Shown here: one piece after another, positions 9,104 to 18,247 of the stretch
Layout: every line of letters starts with the position of its first letter
Position numbering within the stretch: the first letter of the stretch is position 1
Source of the DNA: an uncultured Bulleidia sp.
GTDB taxonomy: Bacteria > Bacillota_I > Bacilli_A > Erysipelotrichales > Erysipelotrichaceae
DNA: 64,000 bases
Assembly: GCA_947087645.1 (NCBI GenBank)
Contig: CAMUDN010000002.1
Coordinates: forward strand, 1-64,000
Direction of reading: 5' to 3'
Notes under the pieces: generated by a model
Told to the model about the DNA's origin: nothing
Seen by the model: the letters and a program-made list of their open reading frames with translations, nothing else
Databases searched by the model: none
Translations under genes and position numbers: made by a program

Positions 9104-9134
9104 ATTTTTAATCGTAAAAGGCATCAGCTTTTTT
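9086..9134 (+). terminator. Riboswitch expression platform: intrinsic terminator
   Basis: AAGCTGATG pairs with CATCAGCTT, followed by a T run, with a small inner hairpin ACGAT/ATCGT. The 5' arm consists of the conserved GCTGATG of the aptamer, so folding the aptamer and forming the terminator exclude each other. This predicts fluoride-induced antitermination. Confidence 0.85.
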
Positions 9135-9155
9135 GTGATAAAGAGGAGGATTTAT

Positions 9156-10361
9156 ATGTTAACATCACTATCACTTATTTTTCTTGTAGGATTGGCAATG
9201 GGATCTATATGTCAAAGACTTAAACTACCACGAATTATTGGTATGCTCATTACAGGTATTGTATTAGGCCCGTTTATTCTTAATCTATTAGATCCTTCGC
9301 TACTTTCAATTTCAGCTGATTTGCGAAAAATGGCTTTAATTATCATTTTACTTAAAGCCGGACTATCTTTAACTTTATCAGATTTAAAGAAAGTTGGAAG
9401 ACCAGCCATTTTACTATCATTTATACCGGCAACTTTTGAACTTGTTGGTTATGTTCTTTTTGCACCTTTAATTCTAGGTATAACCAGAATTGAAGCGGCT
9501 ATTATGGGTGCTGTTTTAAGTGCAGTTTCGCCAGCTGTTGTTGTGCCAAGAATGGTACATTTAATAGAAAATAAATATGGAACAAAAAAAGCAATTCCAC
9601 AAATGATTATGGCAGGTTCATCTTGTGATGATATTTTTGTAATTGTGTTATTTACAACTTTCCTTAGTATGGCAAAGGGAGGAAATGTGCAAGTTATAGA
9701 TTTTTTGAATATCCCAGTTTCTATAATTCTTGGCATTATATTAGGAGCAGTTGTTGGTTATTTGCTTTACCTGTTTTTTGAAACTACTTATGCACATAAG
9801 CAATGTATAAGAAATAGTTTGAAAGTAATCATTATTCTTGGCTTTTCCTTTCTTTTAACTACTATTGAAACTTGGGCAGAAGGTACAGTTGCAATATCTG
9901 GTTTATTGGCAGTTGTCAGCATGGCATGTGTGCTGAAAATGAAAAGTCCTATTTTTGTATCTAACAGATTATCTGATAAATTTGGAAAACTTTGGCTTGC
10001 ATCGGAAGTAATACTATTTGTCTTAGTTGGTGTAGCTGTAGATATTCGCTATACTTTGACAGCTGGATTGGCAGCAGTATTGATGATTTTAATAGCATTA
10101 TTTTTTAGAAGTTGTGGTGTTTTACTTTGTACATTAAAGACAACATTGACATGGCAAGAAAGAATATTTTGTGTAATTGCATATCTTCCTAAGGCTACTG
10201 TACAGGCAGCTATTGGTTCAGTGCCACTGGCAATAGGACTTGCATGTGGAAAAATTGTTTTGTCTGTAGCCGTTATGGCTATCTTGATTACAGCTCCAAT
10301 TGGAGCTTGGGGTATTGATTCTACATATAAAAAATTATTAGAAAGAGATACATCTAACTGA
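9156..10361 (+). CDS. Cation:proton antiporter (CPA type), fluoride-riboswitch controlled
   Basis: A 401-residue, very hydrophobic protein with about 12 membrane segments matches the Na+/H+ exchanger domain of the CPA superfamily, about its full length. The ion-binding helix carries GSSCDDIFVI, with the paired aspartates typical of electrogenic antiporters. I use ATG 9156 because AGAGGAGGA lies 6 bases upstream; GTG 9135 sits within the terminator tail. With a fluoride riboswitch directly upstream, its likely job is fluoride resistance, either by moving fluoride or by correcting the pH and ion stress fluoride causes. The substrate is inferred only from the riboswitch. No crcB/fluc or CLC-F gene is seen in the window. 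Confidence 0.85.
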   Translation: MLTSLSLIFLVGLAMGSICQRLKLPRIIGMLITGIVLGPFILNLLDPSLLSISADLRKMALIIILLKAGLSLTLSDLKKVGRPAILLSFIPATFELVGYVLFAPLILGITRIEAAIMGAVLSAVSPAVVVPRMVHLIENKYGTKKAIPQMIMAGSSCDDIFVIVLFTTFLSMAKGGNVQVIDFLNIPVSIILGIILGAVVGYLLYLFFETTYAHKQCIRNSLKVIIILGFSFLLTTIETWAEGTVAISGLLAVVSMACVLKMKSPIFVSNRLSDKFGKLWLASEVILFVLVGVAVDIRYTLTAGLAAVLMILIALFFRSCGVLLCTLKTTLTWQERIFCVIAYLPKATVQAAIGSVPLAIGLACGKIVLSVAVMAILITAPIGAWGIDSTYKKLLERDTSN

Positions 10362-10900
10362 TATGAAAATTTTAATTAAAAATTAATAGAGGGTAATTAC
10401 TGTCCATTTTAATGAAAATGCAACTGAAACCATGTACGATAAATTGAAAAGGATAATAGTGAGGGAGTTTCAGAGAAAATTAGACGAAAAAAAGATGATT
10501 TTGATTAAAAAGTTCTTTACAATTGGTAACAAAAACATACAACCTAAACATTTTGATATGTAAAAATGTCTACTTCGTAAGTTTTATTTCTATAAGGCTC
10601 TTAGTTAATTTAATATAATAAAGTTATTTCTATATTGTCATGTGTTTTATTTTTTTAATATGATAATGATGTAGCATGTAACCATATTTATAGTTATATT
10701 ACATATGCAAGTTGTTATTAGTATGACCGTTTTTAACTATCTATCAAAAAGTATAACTGATTATTTTCATAAATTTCATTTATCTAATCTAATTTTATCA
10801 GTTAAATTATAGATTTACATAATATATTTAATACCATAAAAAATATAGGTGTTTATTTAATTTTTAAAACACTTTTAAGATATATAAAAGGAGAAAATAT
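10362..10900. other. Long AT-rich intergenic region with one small coding remnant
   Basis: Apart from the TnpW-like trace at 10393-10563, this region contains only AT-rich sequence with many stops. It ends with AAAAGGAGAAAATAT, the ribosome binding site of the next small gene. Confidence 0.4.
10393..10563 (+). pseudogene. TnpW-like transposon-protein remnant
   Basis: A frame with VHFNENATETMYDKLKRII continues to a stop near 10563. The pattern V-H-F then T-E-T-x-x-D-K-x-x-R-x-x-x-R-E is that of the short TnpW proteins carried by clostridial conjugative transposons. The usual N-terminus is absent and the C-terminus is unusual, so I treat it as a remnant. It marks a third mobile-element trace in the island. 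Confidence 0.45.
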
Positions 10901-11215
10901 ATGTCTAGAATAAATAAATTATTACCATATTTATGCATACTTATATTTATTTTCTATGTCTTACCTTTATATATTTGTGATACAGGTAGTGCAATATTTA
11001 TATTAATTATTATAATGCCTATTGTATCTTTTCTCATAGCTTTAAACTATGGTATAAAAAATGCTTTTAACTGGCTTTATCCTTTATTAGTTATGACTAT
11101 ATTTATACCATCTATATTTATTTTTTATAATATAAGTGCCTTAATATATACATTAATTTATGGCTTTTGTTCTTTACTTGGAATCTTCATAGGATCAAAA
11201 ATACAAAAAAGATAA
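10901..11215 (+). CDS. Small integral membrane protein of unknown function
   Basis: A 104-residue protein with four closely packed hydrophobic stretches (about residues 8-25, 30-50, 58-78 and 80-98) ends in a basic tail GSKIQKR, so both ends may face the cytoplasm. A good ribosome binding site precedes the ATG. Base composition is extremely AT-rich. I find no motif beyond the membrane segments. It stands alone between long non-coding stretches. Confidence 0.6.
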   Translation: MSRINKLLPYLCILIFIFYVLPLYICDTGSAIFILIIIMPIVSFLIALNYGIKNAFNWLYPLLVMTIFIPSIFIFYNISALIYTLIYGFCSLLGIFIGSKIQKR

Positions 11216-11355
11216 TCTTTTAATAAAGAAAGATATTTTTGTAATTAATAAAATTGAGATATATAAATAAGAATATTAATGGATATGCTTATCATTATTA
11301 CTTTATAAAAGAAGGTAAGGTAAATTAAGAATAAGGATATGCTAAAGGTAAAATT

Positions 11356-12030
11356 ATGGATATAACAAAGAAATTATTTGCATTAGCTGATGAAAAATAT
11401 GCATCATTTCAAGCTAAATTAATTCCTACAGTCGATAGAAAATTTTTTATTGGTGTGCGTGTTCCCTTGGCTAGAAAATTAGCAAAAGTAATATGCAACA
11501 CAAACGAAGATGAAAAATTTTTATCTGAACTACCACATCAGTTTTTTGATGAGAATATATTACATGGTATTATTTTATCAGCATTCAAAGATTATGAAGC
11601 ATGTATTGTAAAACTGGATCATTTTTTGCCATATGTAGATAATTGGGCAGTTTGTGATATTATATCGCCGAAGAATTTCAAAAATAATAAGAGTAAACTG
11701 ATCGTAAAGATTCTGGAATGGGTGAGTAGTAATAAAACATATACTGTTCGCTTTGGTTTAGAAATGTTAATGACACATTTTCTTGATGAAGATTTTCGAC
11801 CAGCTTACTTAAATATTCCTATAAAAGTAAAATTGCAAGATTATTATGTTAAAACAATGATTGCATGGTTCTTTGCAACAGCATTAGCAAAGCAATGGCA
11901 AGATGTTATTCCTTATATTGCAAATAGAAAACTTGAGACATGGACACATAATAAGACTATTCAAAAAGCGTGTGAAAGTTATCGTATTACGAATAGGCAA
12001 AAAGAATATCTCAAAACTTTAAAGATATAA
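11356..12030 (+). CDS. DNA alkylation repair protein (AlkD-like HEAT-repeat glycosylase)
   Basis: The 224 residues match the AlkD family, which removes positively charged alkylated bases such as 3-methyladenine and 7-methylguanine. The signature VDNWAVCD at about residues 94-101 contains the conserved Trp and Asp of the substrate pocket; the helical repeats and a later MIAWFFATA segment fit the fold. The length is normal. No strong ribosome binding site is visible; AAGGTAAAATT lies just upstream. It is followed by an ABC-F remnant. It probably works in the cytosol on chromosomal lesions. Confidence 0.85.
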   Translation: MDITKKLFALADEKYASFQAKLIPTVDRKFFIGVRVPLARKLAKVICNTNEDEKFLSELPHQFFDENILHGIILSAFKDYEACIVKLDHFLPYVDNWAVCDIISPKNFKNNKSKLIVKILEWVSSNKTYTVRFGLEMLMTHFLDEDFRPAYLNIPIKVKLQDYYVKTMIAWFFATALAKQWQDVIPYIANRKLETWTHNKTIQKACESYRITNRQKEYLKTLKI

Positions 12031-12372
12031 GTAAAGATATTTCCTTTTAATGTGACTAATTTATGATTGAACATCTATCAATTGATTGGTGTGATAAAAT
12101 TGATTTAATTGGTGATAATAGTACGGGCAATTAAGATAAATTCTTGCTTTTGCGAAAATAATTTTAGGTAATATCTTACCTGATTCAATATATGATGAAA
12201 CAATGACCAGAATTGTTTTAGCAAGCTTAGGCTTTATAACAAATGATGTATTAAAGAAAGTAGCTGTACTTAGTGATGGTGAGAAAGCTAAGATAAATTT
12301 ACCAAAAGTAAATATAAATAAAGATAAAGAAAATTAAAGAGTATACTATATTATAGAAAATCGGGTATTGAT
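12031..12372 (+). pseudogene. Remnant of an ABC-F ATPase gene
   Basis: ATG 12063 opens a frame giving DKIDLIGDNSTGN and then a stop. This is a Walker A region in which the usual G-x-G-K-S is lost. A second frame (about 12180-12337) reads LASLGFITNDVLKKVAVLSD and continues with GEKAKINLPKV, which resembles the ABC signature region with LSGGE changed to LSDGE. Both parts match ABC-F proteins (ribosome-protection type), joined over a large deletion. Only about 280 bases of a gene normally near 1.5 kb are left, so no product is expected. Confidence 0.6.
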
Positions 12373-12963
12373 ATGGCTCAAAATTATACTAGAAATTTGA
12401 TCATAAAAGAGTTTATAAAGCTTTTGAATAAAAAGAATTTGCATAATATAACTGTCACAGAATTAGCTAAGCAATGTAATATAGAAAGAAAGACATTTTA
12501 TTATCATTATGAAAATTTATTGCAATTAATAAAAGATATTTTTGATGATGAACTATCAAGAGTAATTAGTGAGTTTAATGATACTTTATCTTGGGAAGAA
12601 AGTTTTATTTTAGCGGCTAAATTTATACTAGATAATAAGCATTTTATAAAAAATATATATGAATCTGATTATAAAGATGATTTAGATAAATATATTTTTT
12701 CAATCTCTGGGGAAGTCATGAATAAATATGTAAGGCAAATAGCTAAAATGACAAATGCTCAGGAAATAGATATAAAGTTAATAGCATATTTTTATCAATG
12801 TGCTTTAAGTAGTGCATTGGTGCAATGGGTTGCAACAGATATGAAAATTGATCCCAAAATTATGACTCGCAGAATAGGTGAGTTAATGGATGGTAATATT
12901 TTATTGTCTTTAAAAAGGAGTGAAAAATTGGGTAAGTTAACCCAAAATATTGAAATTGAGTAA
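12373..12963 (+). CDS. TetR/AcrR-family transcriptional regulator
   Basis: This 196-residue protein has an N-terminal HTH of the TetR form: NITVTELAKQCNIERKTFYY at about residues 24-43. The C-terminal ligand domain is helical and similar to regulators of the DhaS/TetR_C type. It ends 94 bases before the oleate hydratase gene on the same strand, so the natural hypothesis is that it senses unsaturated fatty acids or related membrane stress and controls that gene. A perfect dyad AGTATACT lies just upstream near 12340 and could be an autoregulatory site. Confidence 0.8.
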   Translation: MAQNYTRNLIIKEFIKLLNKKNLHNITVTELAKQCNIERKTFYYHYENLLQLIKDIFDDELSRVISEFNDTLSWEESFILAAKFILDNKHFIKNIYESDYKDDLDKYIFSISGEVMNKYVRQIAKMTNAQEIDIKLIAYFYQCALSSALVQWVATDMKIDPKIMTRRIGELMDGNILLSLKRSEKLGKLTQNIEIE

Positions 12964-13057
12964 AAATAATACAATAGAACTAATTTGGGCGAAGCTTTTT
13001 TATTAGTGTCATGTTTAAATGAATAGCAGAAGGTAATACACAACGATAGGGGGTATT

Positions 13058-14851
13058 ATGGAGCTTAAAACATATGACAAAAGATTGAAACTAACAAATG
13101 GTGATTTTCAACGCTTAGTTAAAGCAAGAAAGCCTGTTGGGATAGATAAAAAAGCAGCATATTTAGTTGGTAGTGGCATTGCTTCATTAACAGCTGCTTG
13201 TTTTTTAATAAGAGATGCATATATGGAAGGTAAGAGGATAACTTTTTTAGAACAATCAGATATATCTGGGGGTTCTTTAGATGGTAAATATATGACATCT
13301 AGAGGCTATGTTGCACGTGGTGGTCGTGAAACAGGAGAACATTTTGAGTGTTTATGGGATATTTGGAGTTCTATTCCAAGTCTAGAAGATCCAAATATGA
13401 GTATTCTAGATTCTTATTTTTATACAAATTATGATGATCCTAATTACAGTAATTGTCGTATTACACATAAGCAAGGAAAGCGTTATGATGAAGGAAAGTT
13501 TAATTTAACATCAGCACAAATAAAAGAGATTGTGAAACTTTGTATAACAAAAGATGAGTATTTGCAAGATAAAAAAATTGAAGATATTTTTTCAAATGAT
13601 CTTTTGAATTCTGATTTTTGGACATATTGGCGGACTATGTTTGCCTTTGAAAATTGGCATTCTGCTTTGGAAATGAAGTTATATTTAAATCGTTTTATAC
13701 ATCATGTTGGGGGATTGACTAATTTATCCGCTTTAAGATTTACACGATATGATCAATATAATTCAATTGTGAGACCGATGGTTAAATATCTTGAAAATCA
13801 TGGTTGTAAATTTAGATATAATATAAAAGTTACGGATGTTGATTTTGATATATCAGGTGATAAAAAAGTAGCTACGAGAATTATAGCGGAAGATAAGTAT
13901 GGCAATGATAAGTCAATTGAGTTAAGTGAAAATGATCTATTATTCATAACTAATGGATCAATGACGGAAAATTCAAGTTATGGTGATGATAATACACCAG
14001 CTATGCTTAGTGATGAACAAAGTGGTTGTTGGGCAATGTGGAAGAGTATTGCTAAAAAAGCAAATGATTTTGGTCATCCAGAAGTATTTTGTTCAAATGT
14101 CGAACAAAGTAATTGGGAATCATGTACTGTCACTTGTCATGATGAATCAGTACCAAAATATATTGAAAGGATTACTAAACGAAGTCCATATGGTGGCAAA
14201 GTGGTTACGGGTGGTATAGTGACATGTTTAGACTCAAGTTGGCTATTATCTTGGACAATAAATCGTCAAGGACAATATCCTGAGCAGCCTAAAAAAGATA
14301 TTGCTGTTTGGTTATATGGATTATTTACAAATACCAAAGGTGATTATATTAAAAAGAACATGCGTGATTGTACAGGTAAAGAAATCACAAAAGAATGGTT
14401 GTATCACATTGGTGTACCAGTAAACGAAATAGATCAATTAGCAAAGACATGTACAGCTGTGCCTGTTATGATGCCTTATATAACATCACAATTTATGCCT
14501 AGAAAGTTTGGTGATCGACCTTATGTTGTGCCAAAAGGTAGTGTCAATTTTGCTTTTTTAGGACAATTTGCTGAGACATTAGATAACCCAGGAAGAGATA
14601 CAGTATTTACAACGGAGTATTCTGGACGAACAGCAATGGAAGCTGTTTATGTTCTTTGTGGTGTTGAAAAAGCTGTACCAGAAGTTTTTGCTTCAAGATA
14701 TGATTTAAGATATTTGTTAAATGGAGTGATTGCTTTAGCAGATGGTCAAAAGGCAAAATTACCACTTGGACCATTACAAAAATTAATAATTACTAAGCTT
14801 ATAAAAGGTACCGATATTGAAGAAATGTTAAAAGAGTTTAAAATCATGTAA
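13058..14851 (+). CDS. ohyA: Oleate hydratase (fatty acid double-bond hydratase)
   Basis: This 597-residue FAD protein converts oleic acid to 10-hydroxystearic acid by adding water across the double bond. The N-terminal dinucleotide-binding motif reads VGSGIASLTAACFLI at about residues 37-51, followed by LEQSDISGGSLDG, which is characteristic of the MCRA/oleate hydratase family. The length is normal and the C-terminal region (GQFAETLDNPGRDTVFTTEY) is conserved. GATAGGGGGTATT gives the ribosome binding site. The enzyme detoxifies host unsaturated fatty acids and fits a host-associated lifestyle. Control by the TetR gene upstream is inferred from position. Confidence 0.93.
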   Translation: MELKTYDKRLKLTNGDFQRLVKARKPVGIDKKAAYLVGSGIASLTAACFLIRDAYMEGKRITFLEQSDISGGSLDGKYMTSRGYVARGGRETGEHFECLWDIWSSIPSLEDPNMSILDSYFYTNYDDPNYSNCRITHKQGKRYDEGKFNLTSAQIKEIVKLCITKDEYLQDKKIEDIFSNDLLNSDFWTYWRTMFAFENWHSALEMKLYLNRFIHHVGGLTNLSALRFTRYDQYNSIVRPMVKYLENHGCKFRYNIKVTDVDFDISGDKKVATRIIAEDKYGNDKSIELSENDLLFITNGSMTENSSYGDDNTPAMLSDEQSGCWAMWKSIAKKANDFGHPEVFCSNVEQSNWESCTVTCHDESVPKYIERITKRSPYGGKVVTGGIVTCLDSSWLLSWTINRQGQYPEQPKKDIAVWLYGLFTNTKGDYIKKNMRDCTGKEITKEWLYHIGVPVNEIDQLAKTCTAVPVMMPYITSQFMPRKFGDRPYVVPKGSVNFAFLGQFAETLDNPGRDTVFTTEYSGRTAMEAVYVLCGVEKAVPEVFASRYDLRYLLNGVIALADGQKAKLPLGPLQKLIITKLIKGTDIEEMLKEFKIM

Positions 14852-15220
14852 ATTATAAAAGTAAGTATTGGGCGATTTAATTATCGTCCTTTTTAATGTT
14901 ACTTTAATTAATAAATTGCCAGATAAATAATATTTAAAAAGTAATGTTTATATAGTCAATGCTTAGCTTTTTTTACCAATGATTGGTTGTATTGAAAATA
15001 TAATGATCATATAAAGAGTACTATTTTTTGCTATATAATGATGATACACATTATCTTTTTACTTATTTTAACGAAAATTATAAGATAAATAGACATGGTT
15101 GTCATGATTGCTCATGATAGTTGCGTTTAGATATTTAATTGACAGGATAACTTGCTTGTAGGAAACTAATGTCTTTGACATAATCAGTTTTGAAATACAA
15201 GTAAAATAAAAGGAGGATAT
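14852..15220. other. Intergenic region between oleate hydratase and the XRE gene
   Basis: After the ohyA terminator there is no gene. TATATAATGATGATAC near 15033-15048 and TTGACAGGATAAC near 15140 resemble promoter elements, but a matching pair with proper spacing is not clear. AAAAGGAGGATAT at 15208-15220 is the ribosome binding site for the next gene. Confidence 0.4.
14870..14894 (+). terminator. Rho-independent terminator after ohyA
   Basis: GGGCGAT pairs with ATCGTCC (one G-U pair) and is followed by five T. Confidence 0.75.
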
Positions 15221-16210
15221 ATGATTTTAGCTGATAAAATATTGGAATTACGTAAAAGAAATGGCTGGTCACAAGAAGATTTAGCAATTAAATTAGGTGT
15301 TAGTCGTCAAGCTGTTTCCAAATGGGAAGGTGCTCAAAGTATGCCGGATATGGAGCGTATTATTGCCATGAGTCGTTTGTTTGGTGTTATGACAGATGTT
15401 CTTGTAAAAGATGAGATTGATATAACCGAAAAAAATAAACCTGAAGCATCAGAAAATGAAGAATCAGGTATGCAAGTATATAAAGTATCACTAGAAGAAG
15501 CTAATGCTTTTCTTAGCCATAAATTTAGATATGCGAAATATATTGCATTAGGTGTCTTTTTATGCATTATGTCTGCTTTACCATTAGTATGTCAGGAATT
15601 ATTTCTGTCAGATAAAATGAAAAGTAGTGTAAAAGAGACTTTAGGCATGGTGACTTGTATTGCTATTGTTACTTGTGCAGTGGCCATCTTTATTGTCCAA
15701 AGATTTAAAGGATGTCGTTATAAATATTTATATAAAGAACATTTTGAAACGGCATATGGTGTAGACAGTATACTTAAAGAACGTCTTGAAAAGTTTATGT
15801 CATCATATGTTGTTTATATAGTTGTGGGTGTTATTCTATGCATGGTTGCTTTTATTTTTCTGATTAGTGCCGATATACTATCTGACTTTTATCACATTTC
15901 ATCAGGATTTTTCATCATGATTACAATTATATTAGTAGCTATTGCTGTTTATCTTTTTGTGGTCGCAAATATTATCCATTCATCTTATAGTCTTCTTTTA
16001 CAACAAGGAAATAATGCATCTAAAAAGAGAATGAAGGAAGAAAAACTCGATAAGATCATGGGCGGATATTGGTTAATCGTTGTATGTGTTTATTTATCAT
16101 ATAGTTTTATTACTGGTAATTGGGATAGAAGTTGGATTATTTTTCCGATAGCTGGAGTAGCTTGTGGTCTAATTGATATATTATTTAATATTTTATCAAC
16201 AAATGAATGA
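15221..16210 (+). CDS. Membrane-anchored XRE-family regulator
   Basis: The first 65 residues are a standard Cro/C1 HTH domain (WSQEDLAIKLGVSRQAVSKW). The remaining 260 residues hold five or six predicted membrane helices, the first near residue 108. Regulators of this HTH-plus-membrane form are common in Firmicutes, where the membrane part may sense envelope state. AAAAGGAGGATAT precedes the ATG. The gene is monocistronic, with a terminator after it. The target genes are unknown; the surface-protein gene starting 227 bases downstream is a candidate by position only. Confidence 0.8.
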   Translation: MILADKILELRKRNGWSQEDLAIKLGVSRQAVSKWEGAQSMPDMERIIAMSRLFGVMTDVLVKDEIDITEKNKPEASENEESGMQVYKVSLEEANAFLSHKFRYAKYIALGVFLCIMSALPLVCQELFLSDKMKSSVKETLGMVTCIAIVTCAVAIFIVQRFKGCRYKYLYKEHFETAYGVDSILKERLEKFMSSYVVYIVVGVILCMVAFIFLISADILSDFYHISSGFFIMITIILVAIAVYLFVVANIIHSSYSLLLQQGNNASKKRMKEEKLDKIMGGYWLIVVCVYLSYSFITGNWDRSWIIFPIAGVACGLIDILFNILSTNE

Positions 16211-16260
16211 TGATTATAGATCATTAATTTCATCATTGATTACCAAGGAAATATTAGCGT

Positions 16261-16287
16261 ATTAGTTACCATCTGGTAACTAATTTT
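16261..16287 (+). terminator. Rho-independent terminator after the XRE gene
   Basis: ATTAGTTACC pairs perfectly with GGTAACTAAT across the loop ATCT, followed by T residues. Confidence 0.8.
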
Positions 16288-16436
16288 AATTTAAAAAGAA
16301 TAAATAATTATAATTTCTATTTTTACCAAAAGATAATACTTTTTTTCTTTTATATGCTCATGATACAATATAAAAAACAAAAGCAAAAAGAGAGTGTATT
16401 TATATCACTTAAATTATTGCTTGAAAGAGGATATTT

Positions 16437-18072
16437 ATGAAAAAAGTGCGTTTTTTAGGGCTTTTTATATTAACATTAGCGATTACCTTTTTAACTATAT
16501 TTACAGGTTCTTTTAAAAAAAGTACTGGCTATCGGTGGTGGTATTAGTTCAGTGATCAATGGTGCTGTTAATTGTAATGGTGGTAACACATGTGTTAAAA
16601 AAATTGGTGATATGGCACATGTTACATATAATGTGCAAACGACTATGCTTCTAAGTACGACTGATCAAGTACAATCAGTAAGAAAAACAGTTATGTTTGT
16701 GCCTAAAGTACTAGAGAATGTTAAGATTACTTTGCTTAGTGTACCAGATATGCAAAAATATGCCGATATAATGAAACAAAATAATCCGTCAATAAATCGA
16801 CAAGTAATGCCGATAGTACCAACCAAAGAAGTCCATAAAGAAATACCGATTATTAATCTTAAGCCAAATAAAGATGGTGTATTTTTAGATGATCAAGGTA
16901 ATGAAGCACCGCTTAATTATGGTGGCTTAATAAGTTCTGATATAAATAACCAAAATCTTGGTATCTATAGAAGTTCATCCTATATACCAGATAATCAACA
17001 TGTAACATATTTGAATTATTGGGATACACTGGATAATTTAAAAAATCATGAATTATATTATGAATATAGCTTTGAAATTAAAGAAAGTGGTGTTTTTAGT
17101 TTAAAATTAGAAGCTGATGTAAAAATAAAAGCAGAACTTACGGTTTTACCGATTCGTGTTACAAACACTATATCTCGTTGTGTACAAGAATCTGCTGGAA
17201 ATAATGCTTATGAAGAATTTTGCCAAGATTTATTGGAATATGATCAATGGCGACGGGGTTCTTTGCCCAAATATTCGTTAACCGATACTACGATAAATAA
17301 ACAATTACAAGAGAAGAATACGGTTAATGGTCTTCTGGGTTGTCAAAAATGTATGGTAACTAAAGAGAATGGGAAAAATAATCTAATTGGATCAGATGTT
17401 ATAAAGAATGATAATGCGGTGTTTGATGTTTATCGTAAAGTCTTTGCTTTAGAGCAGAATCCAGCTATTTCTTATTTATTGAATGGCGTTAATGAAGATG
17501 GTTGTGATCAAGCTGCAGCGGTAGTTACTTTATGTTCGGAAGAAAAGCCAAAACCAAATAAACCTGTCATATCTCCTAAACCAACAGCATTAACGCCAGC
17601 AACGACAACAGTTAAAGTAGAAAGTATATGGCAAGATGCCAAAGGGCAAAAGATAGAAGCACCGGTAAAAGAGATTGAAGTTGAATTATATCGTGATGAT
17701 GTAGCAAGTGGGTTTAAGCAAAAACTAAAAAAAGCCAATAAATGGCAAGTAGAATTTACTGATTTAGCAATATCAGAATCATTACAAAGTAAGAAAGAAT
17801 ATCAATATACAGTAAAAGAAATAGGTGAAAAAGATAACCGTATAAAATATGGTAATAAAACATATGATGTTTTATATACAGGTGATATGGTTAAAGGGTT
17901 TAAAGTGATACATAAAGAAAGAATAGAGAAGCCAAAACAACCACATGTAGATAATCATATTGTAAAGACACCTAATACATCTGATTGTAGTTTTTCATTA
18001 TTAAGTGTATTAGGTATATCATTGATTGCTTTAACATTTATAAGTTGTAAATATATGAAGAAAAGTCATTAA
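16437..18072 (+). pseudogene. Surface protein with Cna-B-like domain, out of frame at a seven-A run (phase-variable or broken)
   Basis: ATG 16437 behind GAAAGAGG opens a signal-peptide frame (MKKVRFLGLFILTLAITF and onward) that runs into seven A at 16515-16521 and stops at TAG 16545. Removing one A joins it to the long frame ending at 18072. The restored protein of about 544 residues has a secretion signal, an unrecognised N-terminal region, an acidic strand-rich middle, a Cna-B-like domain (VKVESIWQDAKGQKIEAPVK) and a C-terminal tail TPNTSD, hydrophobic helix and KYMKKSH, which resembles a wall-sorting signal. An internal start at 16552 would lack the export signal. Slippage at the A run would switch it on or off; a sequencing error is also possible. 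Confidence 0.7.
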
Positions 18073-18123
18073 ATAATGATCTTTATAATATAAAAATGAT
18101 GTCATTGATAAGACATCATTTTT
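17573..18123 (+). repeat. 551-bp direct repeat, copy 1 (3' module of surface gene)
   Basis: This copy differs from the one at 19893-20443 at only three positions that I can find (two near 17587, one at 17638), including identical silent sites, the stop codon and the downstream terminator. It encodes the Cna-B-like domain plus sorting tail. Confidence 0.95.
18095..18123 (+). terminator. Rho-independent terminator after surface gene 1
   Basis: AATGATGTC pairs with GACATCATT, followed by T residues. It lies inside the 551-bp repeat. Confidence 0.85.
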
Positions 18124-18247
18124 CATTTGTTATCTTTTCTTAATAATTGAGTTATAAGATACAAATAAATGTTATAATTAAATGGATAATTTCCATGTCT
18201 ATTAAAAAATAAGTTAAATATCAAAATGTTATTTATGGAGGTATTGT

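Noticed and set aside
13980..14219. Open frame inside oleate hydratase
   Set aside because: It is a shadow in another frame of a well-matched gene and has no ribosome binding site.
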